Of a stretch of DNA of 64,000 nt, positions 8,269 to 16,976 are shown piece after piece; the first letter of the stretch is position 1, and each line of letters starts with the position of its first letter. The DNA lies in assembly GCF_900091455.1 (NCBI RefSeq), contig NZ_LT607412.1, positions 2,356,001-2,420,000 of the forward strand, read 5' to 3'. The position numbers and the translations under genes were made by a program. The notes beneath the pieces were generated by a model. The model was not told the origin of the DNA. It worked only from the letters and a program-made list of their open reading frames with translations, and did not search any database. Origin of the DNA: Micromonospora coriariae. Lineage in GTDB: Bacteria; Actinomycetota; Actinomycetes; Mycobacteriales; Micromonosporaceae.

Positions 8269-9204
8269 TCACGCGGGCACCTTGGCGACCGCGTCGATGA
8301 TGACCCGGAGCAGGTCCACGACCCGCGGGCCCCAGCGCGAGGCGATGTCGTCATCCAGCGGGACCACCTGATTGTTCTTCACCGCGGTCAGCCCGGCCCA
8401 GCCGCTGCGCGCCTTGACCGAGTCGGCGTTCTGCTGGCAGCACTTGGAGTCCGCCAGGAAGACGAAGTCCGGGTTGGCCTTGACGATGAACTCCTGGGAC
8501 AGCTGCGGGTAACCGCCGTTCTTGCCGTCCGCGTCGGCCGGGTCCGCGATGTTGGCCAGACCGACCTGGCTGTAGAGCGAGCCCATGAAGGTCTTGCTGG
8601 TCACGCTGTACAGCTCCGGGCCCAGCTCGTGGTAATAGGTGAGCTTCTCGGCGCGCTGCGGCAGGTCCTTGACCAGCTTGGCGATGTCGTCCTTCATCCG
8701 GCTGGCGACGTCGGTCGCCTGGTCGGCGTGGCCGGTCAGCGTGCCCAGCTCGGTGATCTGCCGGTACGAGTCGTCAAGCGTGATCGCCGCCGGGGTGAGG
8801 TAGACCGGGATCTTCAGCTTGCCGAGCTGGTCGACGATCTTGTTGGTGTCGTTCGCGAGCACCACCAGGTCGGGGCTCTTGCCGGCGATCGCCTCGGCGT
8901 TGGGCTGGAAGCCGGACAGGTCGCTCTTGGGCGCGTCGGCCGGATAGTTCGACTGGTCGTCGACCGCGCTCACCTGCGGGCCGGCGCCGATGGCGAAGAG
9001 CATCTCGGTGGCGGTGGGCGAGAGCGAGATGATCTTCTCGGGGCGCTTGTCGAGCGTGAGTGAGCCGACCGTCACCGGGTAGCTGGCGGTTGCGGAGCTG
9101 CCACTGGCGGCCGGCTCGTCGGCGGTCTTCTCCGCGCACGCGCCGAGGGCGAGTGCGGCGACCGCGAGGGTCGCGGCGAAGATCCGGGGGGTACGTCTGG
9201 ACAT
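8269..9204 (-). CDS. btuF: Cobalamin-binding lipoprotein of ABC importer
   Basis: A 311-residue periplasmic-binding-type lipoprotein. A signal peptide ends in the lipobox ALALGAC, giving a lipidated Cys near residue 22. The mature part starts the FecB/BtuF fold with RPEKIISLSPTATEMLFAIGAG. The ATG has AGGAGG a few bases upstream. The upstream RNA is a cobalamin riboswitch, so cobalamin or a corrinoid is the probable ligand, not a siderophore. First gene of btuFCD. Confidence 0.92.
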   Translation of the reverse strand: MSRRTPRIFAATLAVAALALGACAEKTADEPAASGSSATASYPVTVGSLTLDKRPEKIISLSPTATEMLFAIGAGPQVSAVDDQSNYPADAPKSDLSGFQPNAEAIAGKSPDLVVLANDTNKIVDQLGKLKIPVYLTPAAITLDDSYRQITELGTLTGHADQATDVASRMKDDIAKLVKDLPQRAEKLTYYHELGPELYSVTSKTFMGSLYSQVGLANIADPADADGKNGGYPQLSQEFIVKANPDFVFLADSKCCQQNADSVKARSGWAGLTAVKNNQVVPLDDDIASRWGPRVVDLLRVIIDAVAKVPA

Positions 9205-9224
9205 GGGGCCTCCTGTCGGTCGAG

Positions 9225-9425
9225 GAGTGTGGTGCTTCGCCGACAGGGGACTTTCGTGCGCCCGCCCACGAGGCGCCCTTCCTCGAGAGCGCGTGTCGCG
9301 ACCGATCCGCAGGCGACCTGGCTCGTCCCCGTCGTCAGGACGGGGCATCACAGTTGCGGGACAGCGCCGGGCTCGCACCGGCTTCGCTGCGGAGTGGTCG
9401 CTAAGACGGTAGCGCACCGCCGGGA
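9225..9425 (-). ncRNA. Cobalamin (B12) riboswitch
   Basis: Read on the minus strand, the leader holds the conserved core GCCGGTGCGAGCCCGGC (9366-9382), directly followed by GCTGTCCCGCAACTGTGATG, and then the B12-box-like AGCCAGGTCGCCTGC (9309-9323). These occur in the order and spacing of the cobalamin riboswitch. About 20-100 nt of expression platform leads to the AGGAGG site of btuF, so control of translation initiation is plausible. Outer boundaries are approximate. Confidence 0.93.
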
Positions 9426-9434
9426 CCATCCCTC

Positions 9435-9496
9435 GTTGATCTAGGGCTTATCGTCGCGGGTTGATCTCAGATCACGACGATATGCCCTAGATCGAC
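9435..9496. repeat. 62-nt palindromic repeat, family R1, copy 1
   Basis: Ends GTTGATCTAGGGC and GCCCTAGATCGAC are near-perfect inverted repeats; inner segments ATCGTCG/CGACGAT and TGATCT/AGATCA also pair, so the whole element can form one long hairpin. A second copy of the same length is at 38600-38661. It lies 3' of the M14 peptidase gene and 5' of btuF. Confidence 0.8.
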
Positions 9497-9510
9497 ACAT
9501 CGGATGGGGC

Positions 9511-9550
9511 GGGTGGTGGGGCCCCGCAGGGGTGGGACGGGGCCCCACCC
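9511..9550 (-). terminator. Strong hairpin after the M14 peptidase gene
   Basis: Arms at 9511-9525 and 9539-9550 pair (GGGTGGGGCCCC core, two extra bases in one arm) around a 13-nt loop. It begins three bases past the stop codon at 9553. There is no U tract, as is usual for high-GC actinobacterial terminators. Confidence 0.6.
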
Positions 9551-9552
9551 GA

Positions 9553-11430
9553 CTAGGAGGACGTGATGGTGACGTTGTCCACAGCTGCCTCCACCAGGCT
9601 CGCGGTGGAGGCGTCGGCCGCCTCGATCTGGATGCGTACCGACTGGCCGGCGTACGGAGTGAGGTTGAGGTTCGACACCGCCCAGCTCCCGTTGCGGTTG
9701 GTCGCCGCGCCGGCCTGGGTGAGCAGCGCCGTGGTGCCGCCGTTGTGGACCACGCTCACCCGCAGGTGGTCCGCCGACGAGGCGTTCGAACCGTGGGCCA
9801 GGTACCAGGCCAGCGAGAGGGTCAGCGTGCCGGACGACGGCAGTGTCACAGCCGGGGACCGGGCGCTGGTCACCCCGCCGTCGACGTCGTGGTCACCCGC
9901 CGCCGAGCCGGCGAGCCGACCGGTGACCAGGTCGTTGCTGCCGGCGTACGGGGTGAGCTGCTTGGCCCCGGAGGAGGTGGTCGCCTGGGCGGCGCCCCGT
10001 TCCCAGGCCCCGAGGGTCGCGGTGTCGGTGCCGGACGGGTTGATGGTCCAGCCGGTCGCGGTCTCGAAGGTGTCCGACCAGACCGTGGTGCCGCCACCAC
10101 CACCGCAGTACTGCGCCTGCTTGCCGATCGCCCGGTACGGGCAGTCGGCGTACTCGCTGAGCATCAGCACCGCCTCCCGGTTGCGGGAGGTCTGCGCGGG
10201 GATCACCTCGTCGGGCGGGTAGAAACCACCGCCGCCGGACGAGCCCGGGTACATCTCGAAGGTGTACGCCCAGATGCCGTGGGTGGCCCACATCCAGTCG
10301 ATGCTGTCCCCGTCGGTGATGTAGAGGTCGCTGGACTGCTCCGGGGTGTAGCTGTTGGTGGCCGCCATCTGCCGGCCGATGGTGGCGAAGGTGTTGTACT
10401 GGTCCGCGCTCATTCCGGGCCCGGTGTTCGCGGTTGTGTAGCCGTACGGCCAGAGCACCAGCTGCGAGTAGGTGTGGAAGTCGATGTTGGCCTTGATCTG
10501 CTGCGTCCCGCCGACGACCCGGCTGTTGACGAAGTTGCGCAGCGCCTGCGTCTCCGGTGCGGAGAACGCCGACGGTCCACGGTAGGTCTCGGACGAGGTG
10601 GAGCCGGACGAGCCGCCGCAGCAGCCCCAGTTGTAGCCCCAGTTGCGGTTCAGGTCGGTGCCGACCGCGGACGAGCCGCTGTTGGGCTGCCGGTTCTTGC
10701 GCCAGGACCGGTACGACCCGGTGGCGATGTCGTACTCGCTGCCGTCCGGGTTGACCGTCGGCACGATCCAGATCTCCCGGCCGTTGACGATGTTGGTGAT
10801 CCGGGAGTCGGAGCCGTAGCTGTCGGTGAAGAGGTTGAGCAGGTAGATCGCCATTTCGACGGTCAGGTGCTCGCGGGCGTGCTGCTGGGCGTTGAAGAGA
10901 AGCTCCGGCTCGCCCTCGTCGGTGCCCACGTTGTCGGAGATCTTCACCGCCATCAGGTCGCGGCCCTCGTACGACGTACCGATGCTGATCTTCCGGGCGA
11001 TGGCCGGGTGATCGGCGACGGTCTGGTTCACCACGGCGGTCAGCTCCGCGTAGTCGTGGTAGTTGGAGTCGGCGGGCGGGAAGGCGAGGGTGCCCATTTC
11101 GCCGGCACCGCGCTCGGCGTTCGGCGGTGGGGCGAGCGGTTCCAGTCGGAAGCCGAGCCGGGTGATGGCGGCGGCCTCGCTGGCGGTGGCCGAGATGTGC
11201 AGCACGCCGTGTTCGGAGTAGTCGATGGCGGCCCCGGTGCGGGCCACCGCGGTGCGGTCGGCGGAGGTCCGGGGGCCGAGCACCCGGTAGCCGGCGGCGG
11301 CCGGCTCGGCGGTCCGGTCCGGTGCCGGTCGGGCGGAGACCGGGCCGGTGGCGACGGTGACGATTCCCAGCCCGGTGACGACGGCGAGCACCAGGACGCG
11401 GCGGAGAGGGATGGGCGTGCGGAGGGCCAT
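9553..11430 (-). CDS. Secreted M14 zinc carboxypeptidase with C-terminal beta domain
   Basis: A 625-residue secreted metallocarboxypeptidase. A signal peptide (about residues 1-33) precedes a propeptide-like region and the M14 domain (about 120-420). Zinc ligands are H184 and E187 in HAREHLTVE and H319 in DFHTYS; the catalytic Glu is E391 in [18 protein letters not shown] is a substrate-binding motif of the family. A C-terminal domain (about 455-625, [13 protein letters not shown]...) looks like a jelly-roll binding module. GAGGAGG stands 8 nt before the ATG. Divergent from the C39-like peptidase at 11642. Confidence 0.93.
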   Translation of the reverse strand: MALRTPIPLRRVLVLAVVTGLGIVTVATGPVSARPAPDRTAEPAAAGYRVLGPRTSADRTAVARTGAAIDYSEHGVLHISATASEAAAITRLGFRLEPLAPPPNAERGAGEMGTLAFPPADSNYHDYAELTAVVNQTVADHPAIARKISIGTSYEGRDLMAVKISDNVGTDEGEPELLFNAQQHAREHLTVEMAIYLLNLFTDSYGSDSRITNIVNGREIWIVPTVNPDGSEYDIATGSYRSWRKNRQPNSGSSAVGTDLNRNWGYNWGCCGGSSGSTSSETYRGPSAFSAPETQALRNFVNSRVVGGTQQIKANIDFHTYSQLVLWPYGYTTANTGPGMSADQYNTFATIGRQMAATNSYTPEQSSDLYITDGDSIDWMWATHGIWAYTFEMYPGSSGGGGFYPPDEVIPAQTSRNREAVLMLSEYADCPYRAIGKQAQYCGGGGGTTVWSDTFETATGWTINPSGTDTATLGAWERGAAQATTSSGAKQLTPYAGSNDLVTGRLAGSAAGDHDVDGGVTSARSPAVTLPSSGTLTLSLAWYLAHGSNASSADHLRVSVVHNGGTTALLTQAGAATNRNGSWAVSNLNLTPYAGQSVRIQIEAADASTASLVEAAVDNVTITSS

Positions 11431-11641
11431 GGACTACCTCCTCGAAGGGCGGGAGATCCCGCTCGGTGGAGGACACTTCACCACCTGTCACATGGTCATA
11501 TCAATATTCATCGCTGGCTCTTGCATCCCAGGCAGATCATCGCGGCGGCAATGATTTTCCACCCGTCGAGATCTGGCGAAACTTCCTTCCGAGCGCGACA
11601 CTGACCAGCAACGATGTCCCTCTCGACACCGCGGAGCCCTC
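11431..11641. promoter_or_regulatory. Divergent intergenic region between two secreted peptidases
   Basis: The 211-nt gap contains an unusually AT-rich island (about 11490-11513, around ATGGTCATATCAATATTC) in an otherwise GC-rich setting. It probably holds the divergent promoters of both genes. No exact promoter pair is assigned. Confidence 0.4.
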
Positions 11642-12997
11642 ATGGCCAGATCCCGTTTGCGCACCGCCGCCCTCGCCGGCGTCACCGCGCTCGCCCTGCT
11701 CACCACCGCCGCACCCGCGGCGGTCGCCGCACCACTCACCGGCGGCCCACCACCCGCCACCGTCCACGACGAGCAGATCACCTTCCAGGACTGGTCCGGG
11801 CCCGCCGACTGGCACCGGGGCAGCCGGGCCGGCACCCGCGTGGTGCCCGGCGCCCGATCGGGCGTCACGCTGGCCCGCCCGGCCGGCACCACCGAGTACG
11901 CCGACCCGCACACCGGCGTCACCCGCAGCTGGGAGTACGGCACCTGGACCTCCCCGGTGACCCGGGTCGGCTTCGACGCCACCGAGCTGATCGCGTCCTG
12001 GAACGCCGAGACCCCCGCCGGCACCTGGATCCAGGTGGAGATGCAGGGCAGCTACACCAGCGGTGACCAGACCCCGTGGTACGTCATGGGTCGCTGGGCG
12101 TCCGGCGACAGCGACATCAAGAGGACCAGCGTCAATCGGCAGGGCGACCCCTGGTCGACGATCTGGACCGACACCTTCAGCATCGACGACGCCACCGTCG
12201 GGGTGCTGCTGCGGTCGTACCAGCTGCGACTGACCCTCTACCGGGCGCCCGGGCAGACCGCCGCGCCGGTGGTCCGGATGCTCGGCGCGATGAGTTCGAC
12301 CGTGCCGGACCGCTTCACCGTCACGCCGAGCGCCGGGCACATCGCCTGGGGCCGCGAGCTGCCGGTGCCCCGCTACTCGCAGAACGTGCACTCCGGGCAC
12401 TACCCGGAGTACGACGGCGGCGGTGAGGCGTGGTGCTCCCCCACCTCGACCGAGATGGTGGTCGAGTACTGGGGACGCGGGCCGTCCGCGGCCGACACCT
12501 CCTGGGTGGACCCGACCTACCCCGACCCGACGGTCAACCACGCCGCCCGGATGACCTACGACTACACGTACGACGGCGCGGGCAACTGGCCGTTCAACAC
12601 CGCGTACGCGGCCAGCTTCCCCGGCCTGGAGGGGCGGGTGACCCGACTGCACTCACTGGACGAGCTGGAGCGTTTCATCGCCGCCGGCATCCCGGTGGTG
12701 ACCAGTCAGTCCTTCCTCGCCAGCGAGCTGGACGGCGCGAACTACGGCACCTCCGGGCACCTGTTCGTGGTGGTCGGCTTCACCGCCGACGGCGACGTGA
12801 TCGTGAACGACCCCGCCTCGTCGAGCAACGACGTGGTGCGCAACGTCTACAAGCGTGCCCAGTTCGAGCAGATCTGGCTGCGCACCAAGCGGATCAACGC
12901 CACCGGCGGCGTCTCCGGCGGCTCGGGCGGCGTCGCGTACCTGATCAAGCCGACCAACAAGCCCTGGCCGAAGGTCTCGGGTTCCACCAACTGGTAG
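11642..12997 (+). CDS. Secreted C39-like cysteine peptidase family protein
   Basis: A 451-residue exported protein with an N-terminal signal peptide (MARSRLRTAALAGVTALALL, cleavage near AAVAA). The C-terminal half matches the peptidase C39-like fold: Cys265 in EAWCSPTSTEMVVEYW and His373 in GHLFVVVGFTADGDVIVNDP are the likely catalytic pair. The N-terminal half is beta-rich and may bind substrate or surface. The start follows GGAG. It ends about 10 nt before repeat R2 copy 1. True protease activity is inferred from family. Confidence 0.85.
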   Translation: MARSRLRTAALAGVTALALLTTAAPAAVAAPLTGGPPPATVHDEQITFQDWSGPADWHRGSRAGTRVVPGARSGVTLARPAGTTEYADPHTGVTRSWEYGTWTSPVTRVGFDATELIASWNAETPAGTWIQVEMQGSYTSGDQTPWYVMGRWASGDSDIKRTSVNRQGDPWSTIWTDTFSIDDATVGVLLRSYQLRLTLYRAPGQTAAPVVRMLGAMSSTVPDRFTVTPSAGHIAWGRELPVPRYSQNVHSGHYPEYDGGGEAWCSPTSTEMVVEYWGRGPSAADTSWVDPTYPDPTVNHAARMTYDYTYDGAGNWPFNTAYAASFPGLEGRVTRLHSLDELERFIAAGIPVVTSQSFLASELDGANYGTSGHLFVVVGFTADGDVIVNDPASSSNDVVRNVYKRAQFEQIWLRTKRINATGGVSGGSGGVAYLIKPTNKPWPKVSGSTNW

Positions 12998-13006
12998 AGC
13001 GCGGTC

Positions 13007-13064
13007 GATCATGAAGTTATTGCCCGATCACCCGGCGTGTCGGAGCAATAACTTCATGATCAAC
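13007..13064. repeat. 58-nt palindromic repeat, family R2, copy 1
   Basis: Perfect arms GATCATGAAGTTATTGC and GCAATAACTTCATGATC flank a GC-rich middle of about 20 nt. An equal-length copy is at 58560-58617. It lies between convergent genes, and its right end supplies the TGA stop of the minus-strand gene at 13060. Confidence 0.85.
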
Positions 13065-13350
13065 GCGGGGGGTGGTCGGTGGGCGGCTCGGGGTCGGTGG
13101 AGGGCTGGTCGTCGCCGGCGAGAGCGGAGCGGAGCCGCTCCTTCTCGTCGCGGCGACGCGCCGCCGCGCCGGCCATCTCCTCGGCCATCTCGTCCCGCCA
13201 CCCGCGCAACAGGAAGAAGGAGAGCGCGGCGGAGAAGGCCAGCGCCAGGATCAGCTTCAGGAACACGCTCATGTCGACCAGCCAGAGGCCCGCCAGCACG
13301 GCGACGAACAGCCCGATCCGGCCCAGCGTGTACTTGACCGACGCGCTCAC
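13060..13350 (-). CDS. Small membrane protein (DUF4229-like), 96 aa
   Basis: It has two adjacent hydrophobic segments (IGLFVAVLAGLWLV and FLKLILALAFSAALSFFLL) followed by a charged tail WRDEMAEEMAGAAARRRDEKERL, the layout of the short actinobacterial DUF4229 family. GTG 13350 was chosen because GGAG lies 8 nt upstream; GTGs at 13356 and 13359 are alternatives. The stop codon lies inside repeat R2. Function unknown. Confidence 0.75.
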   Translation of the reverse strand: MSASVKYTLGRIGLFVAVLAGLWLVDMSVFLKLILALAFSAALSFFLLRGWRDEMAEEMAGAAARRRDEKERLRSALAGDDQPSTDPEPPTDHPPR

Positions 13351-13421
13351 CTGCACCACTCCGTTCTCTCCGTCACCCGCCGAGGCCGGCGGAAGGTCGA
13401 TCCACCCGGCGGGCGGTCGGG

Positions 13422-13859
13422 TCAGCCGGTCCGGCGGGCCAGCCAACGGACGCCCGGGAACCAGACCGTCGCGTACGCCACGGTGAACGCCGCCGCCGCC
13501 AACGTTCCGGACAGCAGCGGCGGTAACCCGGCGCCCAGACCGGCGATCAGCAGCCCCGCGAACACCCCGACGGCGGCGGCGGCCAGCGCCGCCACCACCC
13601 GGGCCGCGCCGAACTCCCAGGCCCGGAAATCGTCCCAGAACAGCCACGCCGGCAGGATCACCGCCAGCCAACCGTTTGTGTGCCCGAAGTCGCCGGCACC
13701 GATCGAGGCGAACGCCCAGTCGAACAGCACGAGCGCCAGCGCACCGATGACCAGGCCGGCCAGGCACACCCCGAGCAGATCACCAAGGGTACGGACGCGC
13801 CCCTCGGCGTCCCGTCGGGGAAAGCCGCCCTGCCGTTCCGGTCCTCGTTGCTCGGTCAT
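13422..13859 (-). CDS. Hypothetical membrane protein, 145 aa
   Basis: Four hydrophobic segments (LLGVCLAGLVIGALALVLF, WLAVILPAWLFW, VVAALAAAAVGVFAGLLIAG, TLAAAAFTVAYATVWF) after a short charged N-terminus MTEQRGPERQGG. Family not recognised. A TACCCT box 8 nt before the ATG could be a leaderless-type promoter. It lies just after mqnE on the same strand, with a 23-nt gap, so co-transcription is also possible. Confidence 0.7.
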   Translation of the reverse strand: MTEQRGPERQGGFPRRDAEGRVRTLGDLLGVCLAGLVIGALALVLFDWAFASIGAGDFGHTNGWLAVILPAWLFWDDFRAWEFGAARVVAALAAAAVGVFAGLLIAGLGAGLPPLLSGTLAAAAFTVAYATVWFPGVRWLARRTG

Positions 13860-13882
13860 CGACTGCGAGGGTACGTGGCGGT

Positions 13883-15052
13883 TCAGGCCCACACCTGCTG
13901 CGGCTCGGCGCGCCGCTCGGCCAGCGACGGGGCCTTGTCGTACTCCCGGACCACGTTGTAGCGGGTGTCCCGCTCGACCGGCTGGAAACCGGCGTCCCAG
14001 ATCAGGTGCAGCAGGTCGTCACGGTGCATTGTGCTCGGGGTGCCGTACGAGTCGGCGTCGTGGGTGATCTTGTATTCGACCACCGAGCCGTCCAGGTCGT
14101 CCACGCCGAAGTTCAGCGACAGCTGGGCCACCGAGAGCCCGTGCATCACCCAGAAGTTCTTCAGGTGCGGCACGTTGTCGAAGAGCAGCCGGGAGACGGC
14201 GAACGTCTTCAGCGACTCGGCCGGCGAGGCCATAGTGGTGCGCGCCTGGATCTTGTTACGGATCTTGCCGTCCGCCGAGTCCACGAAGTCGTGCTGGTAG
14301 CGCAGCGGGATGAAGACCGCGAAGCCGTTGGTCTCGTCCTGCAGCTCGCGCAGCCGCAGCACGTGGTCGACCCGGTGCCGGGGCTCCTCGATGTGGCCGT
14401 ACAGCATTGTCGCCGGGGTCTTCATGCCCTTGCTGTGCGCCAGAGCGTGGATGCGCGACCAGTCCTCCCAGTGGCAGGCGTGGTCGACGATGTGCTGGCG
14501 GACCTCCCAGTCGAAGATCTCCGCGCCACCACCGGTCAGCGACTCCAGGCCGGCGTCCATCAGCTCGTCGAGGATCTCGTCGGCGCTCAGGCCGCTGATC
14601 TTCTCGAACCACTGCACCTCGGTCGCCGTGAAGCACTTGAGCTTGACGTTCGGCAGCGCCGCCTTCAGCTCACGCAGCACCTTCGGGTAGTAACGCCAGG
14701 GCAGCGTCGGGTGCAGGCCGTTGACGATGTGCAGCTCGGTGAGCTGCTCGTCCTCCATCTCCTTGGCCTTGCGGACCGCCTCGTCGATGCGCATCGTGTA
14801 CGCGTCCTTCTCGCCCGGCTTGCGCTGGAACGAGCAGTACGCACAGGACGCCGAACAGACGTTGGTCAGGTTCAGGTGCCGGTTGACGTTGAACATCACC
14901 CGGTCGCCGTTGAGCTCGGTGCGCTTGTGGTGCGCCAGCCGCCCCAGCCAGGCCAGGTCGTCGCTGTCGTAGAGGGCGACCCCGTCCTCACGGGTCAGCC
15001 GCTCACCGGCGTACACCTTCGCTTCGAGCTCACGCTTGAGTCCGGCGTCCAT
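13883..15052 (-). CDS. mqnE: Aminofutalosine synthase
   Basis: A 389-residue radical SAM enzyme of the futalosine route to menaquinone, joining SAM and 3-[(1-carboxyvinyl)oxy]benzoate. The cluster motif CSASCAYC is CxxxCxxC, within NLTNVCSASCAYCSFQRK. Typical later segments are HIVNGLHPTLPWRYYP, SLTGGGAEIFDWEVRQ and KTPATMLYGHIEEPRHR. Length and sequence fit MqnE, not the cyclase MqnC. Other menaquinone genes of the same route appear at 24682-28804. The ATG follows a GGGA-type site. Confidence 0.93.
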   Translation of the reverse strand: MDAGLKRELEAKVYAGERLTREDGVALYDSDDLAWLGRLAHHKRTELNGDRVMFNVNRHLNLTNVCSASCAYCSFQRKPGEKDAYTMRIDEAVRKAKEMEDEQLTELHIVNGLHPTLPWRYYPKVLRELKAALPNVKLKCFTATEVQWFEKISGLSADEILDELMDAGLESLTGGGAEIFDWEVRQHIVDHACHWEDWSRIHALAHSKGMKTPATMLYGHIEEPRHRVDHVLRLRELQDETNGFAVFIPLRYQHDFVDSADGKIRNKIQARTTMASPAESLKTFAVSRLLFDNVPHLKNFWVMHGLSVAQLSLNFGVDDLDGSVVEYKITHDADSYGTPSTMHRDDLLHLIWDAGFQPVERDTRYNVVREYDKAPSLAERRAEPQQVWA

Positions 15053-15287
15053 GGCACGTCCCTTCCACCTGCGGTCCCGGTCGAGCGTACGTCGGCACGC
15101 CGACCGGCCCGGCGGCACGGTCGGCCGCAGCGACCGACTTCACCAGACTCTCAGCCTCCCGTAACCCGGCGATGCATCGACATCACTGTCCCGGTGCGGT
15201 AAGACAGGGTGGGGCGGAACACACACTGGTACCGTCCCGACCGCCGTGCCACCGAGCGCGGCGACGGGCAGCGGGACGGGGAGCGGA

Positions 15288-16862
15288 ATGGTCGACAGCG
15301 GGCGCGGGCGACGGCAGCGACGACGGAGCCCGGTGATCTCGCCGGTGCTGCGTCCGAGGCTCTGGGCCGCCCTGCTCGGCGCGATCGCCGCCGCCGTGCT
15401 CGCCACCCCCGCGTACGCCGAGCCCGGGGTGCCCACCACGGTGCCGGACACCGGCTCGCGCCCGGCGGTGGTCGGCTCGCTCCAACTGCCCGGTGGCGCG
15501 CCCGTCGCCGGTGTCCCGGTCCCGCCGGTGGTGAACGTCGGCACCGGCCCGCTGGCCGCCCAGATCGCCGCCGGCGAGACCCAGGTCGGCGCCCTCGGCG
15601 AGGCACTGCTGCTGAGCCGGCAGAAACGCGCGGACGCGCAGGCCCAGCTCGAGGCGGCCGGCAAGGCGCTGGCGACCGCGCAGGACAATCTCCTCCGGGC
15701 GCAGCAGGCGGCCGACGTCGCCGCCTCGGACGCGTTCAAGGCAGCCGCCGCGCTACCGCCCGGCGACCTGGCCGACGACATCCAGGGGTTGAGCCGGCTC
15801 CAGCGGATCGCCCGTGGCGAGAAGGTCGAGCGCGGCACCACGGGCGTGGCCGGGGAGCTGACCCGGGCCCGCAGCGGCGAGCAGCTCGCCTACCAGGCAC
15901 ACGCCACGGCCAAGACCGAGCTCGACGCCGCCGAGGCGGAGTTCGCCGCCGGCGAGAAGGCGCTGCGCGCCGCCGAGGCCAGCCTCCTCAAGCTGCGCCG
16001 TGACAACGCCGCGCAGCTCATCGAGATCGAGCGCCAGCAGGAGGCCGCGGAGCAGCAGCTGGGTGCCGGCTACCTCGTCGGCCAGAACGTCAGCGGGATG
16101 GCGGCGCACCCGCGGGCGCTGGCCGCGGTCCGGTACGCCCTCGCCCAGCTCGGCGACCCGTACGAGTGGTCGGAGGAGGGGCCCGACACGTTCGACTGCT
16201 CCGGTCTGATGTGGGCGGCGTACCGGTCGCCCGGCGCCGACTACTTCCAGCTGCCCCGGGTCTCCCGGGACCAGTACGCCGCCACCCGCTCGCGGACTGT
16301 GCCGCAGACCGCGCTGCTCCCCGGCGACCTGCTCTTCTTCGCCTCCGGCAGCAGCTGGACCACGATCCACCACGTCGCCATGTACATCGGCAACGGCAAG
16401 ATGGTGCAGGCGCCCACCACCGGCGACGTCGTCAAGGTCTCGGTCGTCCGCTGGTCCCGGCTGTACGCCGCCACCCGGGTCATCGGCGCGGTGCCGGCGC
16501 CGACCGTGCCGGTCCGGACGCCCAGCGCGCCGGCCAGCCCGACGCCGACGCCCACCACCAAGCCGACGCCCACCACCAAGCCGACGCCGACCACCAAGCC
16601 GACGCCCACCACCAAGCCGACGCCGACCGGATCGGCCACCCCGACGCCGTCCCACACCCCGACCCCGACGCCGACGCCGACCGGCAGCACCTCGCCGAGC
16701 ACCTCGCCGAGCACGGGCGGGACGCCGACGACTGCGCCCCCGCCGCCGACCAGTGCGCCGGCCACCTCGACCCCGGCCGGCTCGCCGTCGGCGAGCCGGA
16801 GCGGGGTGGCCAGCGACAGCCCGACCCCGAGCACTGCGGGCAGCCCGAGCACCGGAAGCTGA
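15288..16862 (+). CDS. Secreted NlpC/P60 peptidoglycan endopeptidase
   Basis: A 524-residue cell-wall hydrolase. Signal peptide (about residues 22-45, ending ATPAYA), a long coiled coil (about 85-265), then an NlpC/P60 domain with catalytic Cys304 (FDCSGLM) and His362 (IHHVAMYIG). The coiled coil plus NlpC/P60 order is that of RipA-type hydrolases that cut stem peptides at division. The tail is Pro/Thr/Ser-rich and includes four 18-nt repeats. The ATG at 15288 has GGGGAG upstream. Divergent from mqnE. Confidence 0.9.
   Translation: MVDSGRGRRQRRRSPVISPVLRPRLWAALLGAIAAAVLATPAYAEPGVPTTVPDTGSRPAVVGSLQLPGGAPVAGVPVPPVVNVGTGPLAAQIAAGETQVGALGEALLLSRQKRADAQAQLEAAGKALATAQDNLLRAQQAADVAASDAFKAAAALPPGDLADDIQGLSRLQRIARGEKVERGTTGVAGELTRARSGEQLAYQAHATAKTELDAAEAEFAAGEKALRAAEASLLKLRRDNAAQLIEIERQQEAAEQQLGAGYLVGQNVSGMAAHPRALAAVRYALAQLGDPYEWSEEGPDTFDCSGLMWAAYRSPGADYFQLPRVSRDQYAATRSRTVPQTALLPGDLLFFASGSSWTTIHHVAMYIGNGKMVQAPTTGDVVKVSVVRWSRLYAATRVIGAVPAPTVPVRTPSAPASPTPTPTTKPTPTTKPTPTTKPTPTTKPTPTGSATPTPSHTPTPTPTPTGSTSPSTSPSTGGTPTTAPPPPTSAPATSTPAGSPSASRSGVASDSPTPSTAGSPSTGS
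16545..16616 (+). repeat. Four 18-nt tandem repeats encoding PTPTTK
   Basis: Units CCGACGCC(C/G)ACCACCAAG repeat four times and continue partially past 16617. They encode PTPTTK copies in the NlpC/P60 C-terminal tail, a likely wall-spanning or glycosylatable linker. Copy number may vary between strains. Confidence 0.8.
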
Positions 16863-16976
16863 GCCGCCACAATCGGCTCCGGCTGTCCGCTCGGGGCGAT
16901 CTGTGGCACCGTGACATCCAGGCACATCCGGCCCGGTGTCACGGGTCCGGGTGCGAGCGTGGCACGGAGGGCGGAG

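Noticed and set aside
13011..13337. Plus-strand frame beginning MKLLPDHPACRSNNFM
   Set aside because: It comes from repeat R2; the same false start occurs at 58558, showing that it is palindrome sequence and not a gene.
13883..15052. Assignment as MqnC instead of MqnE
   Set aside because: The HLNLTNVCSASCAYCSF context and the LPWRYYPKVLREL segment match MqnE; MqnC has a different cluster context.
15053..15287. Possible c-di-AMP riboswitch before the NlpC/P60 gene
   Set aside because: Such switches are common upstream of wall hydrolases, but I see none of the conserved core segments in this 235-nt region.
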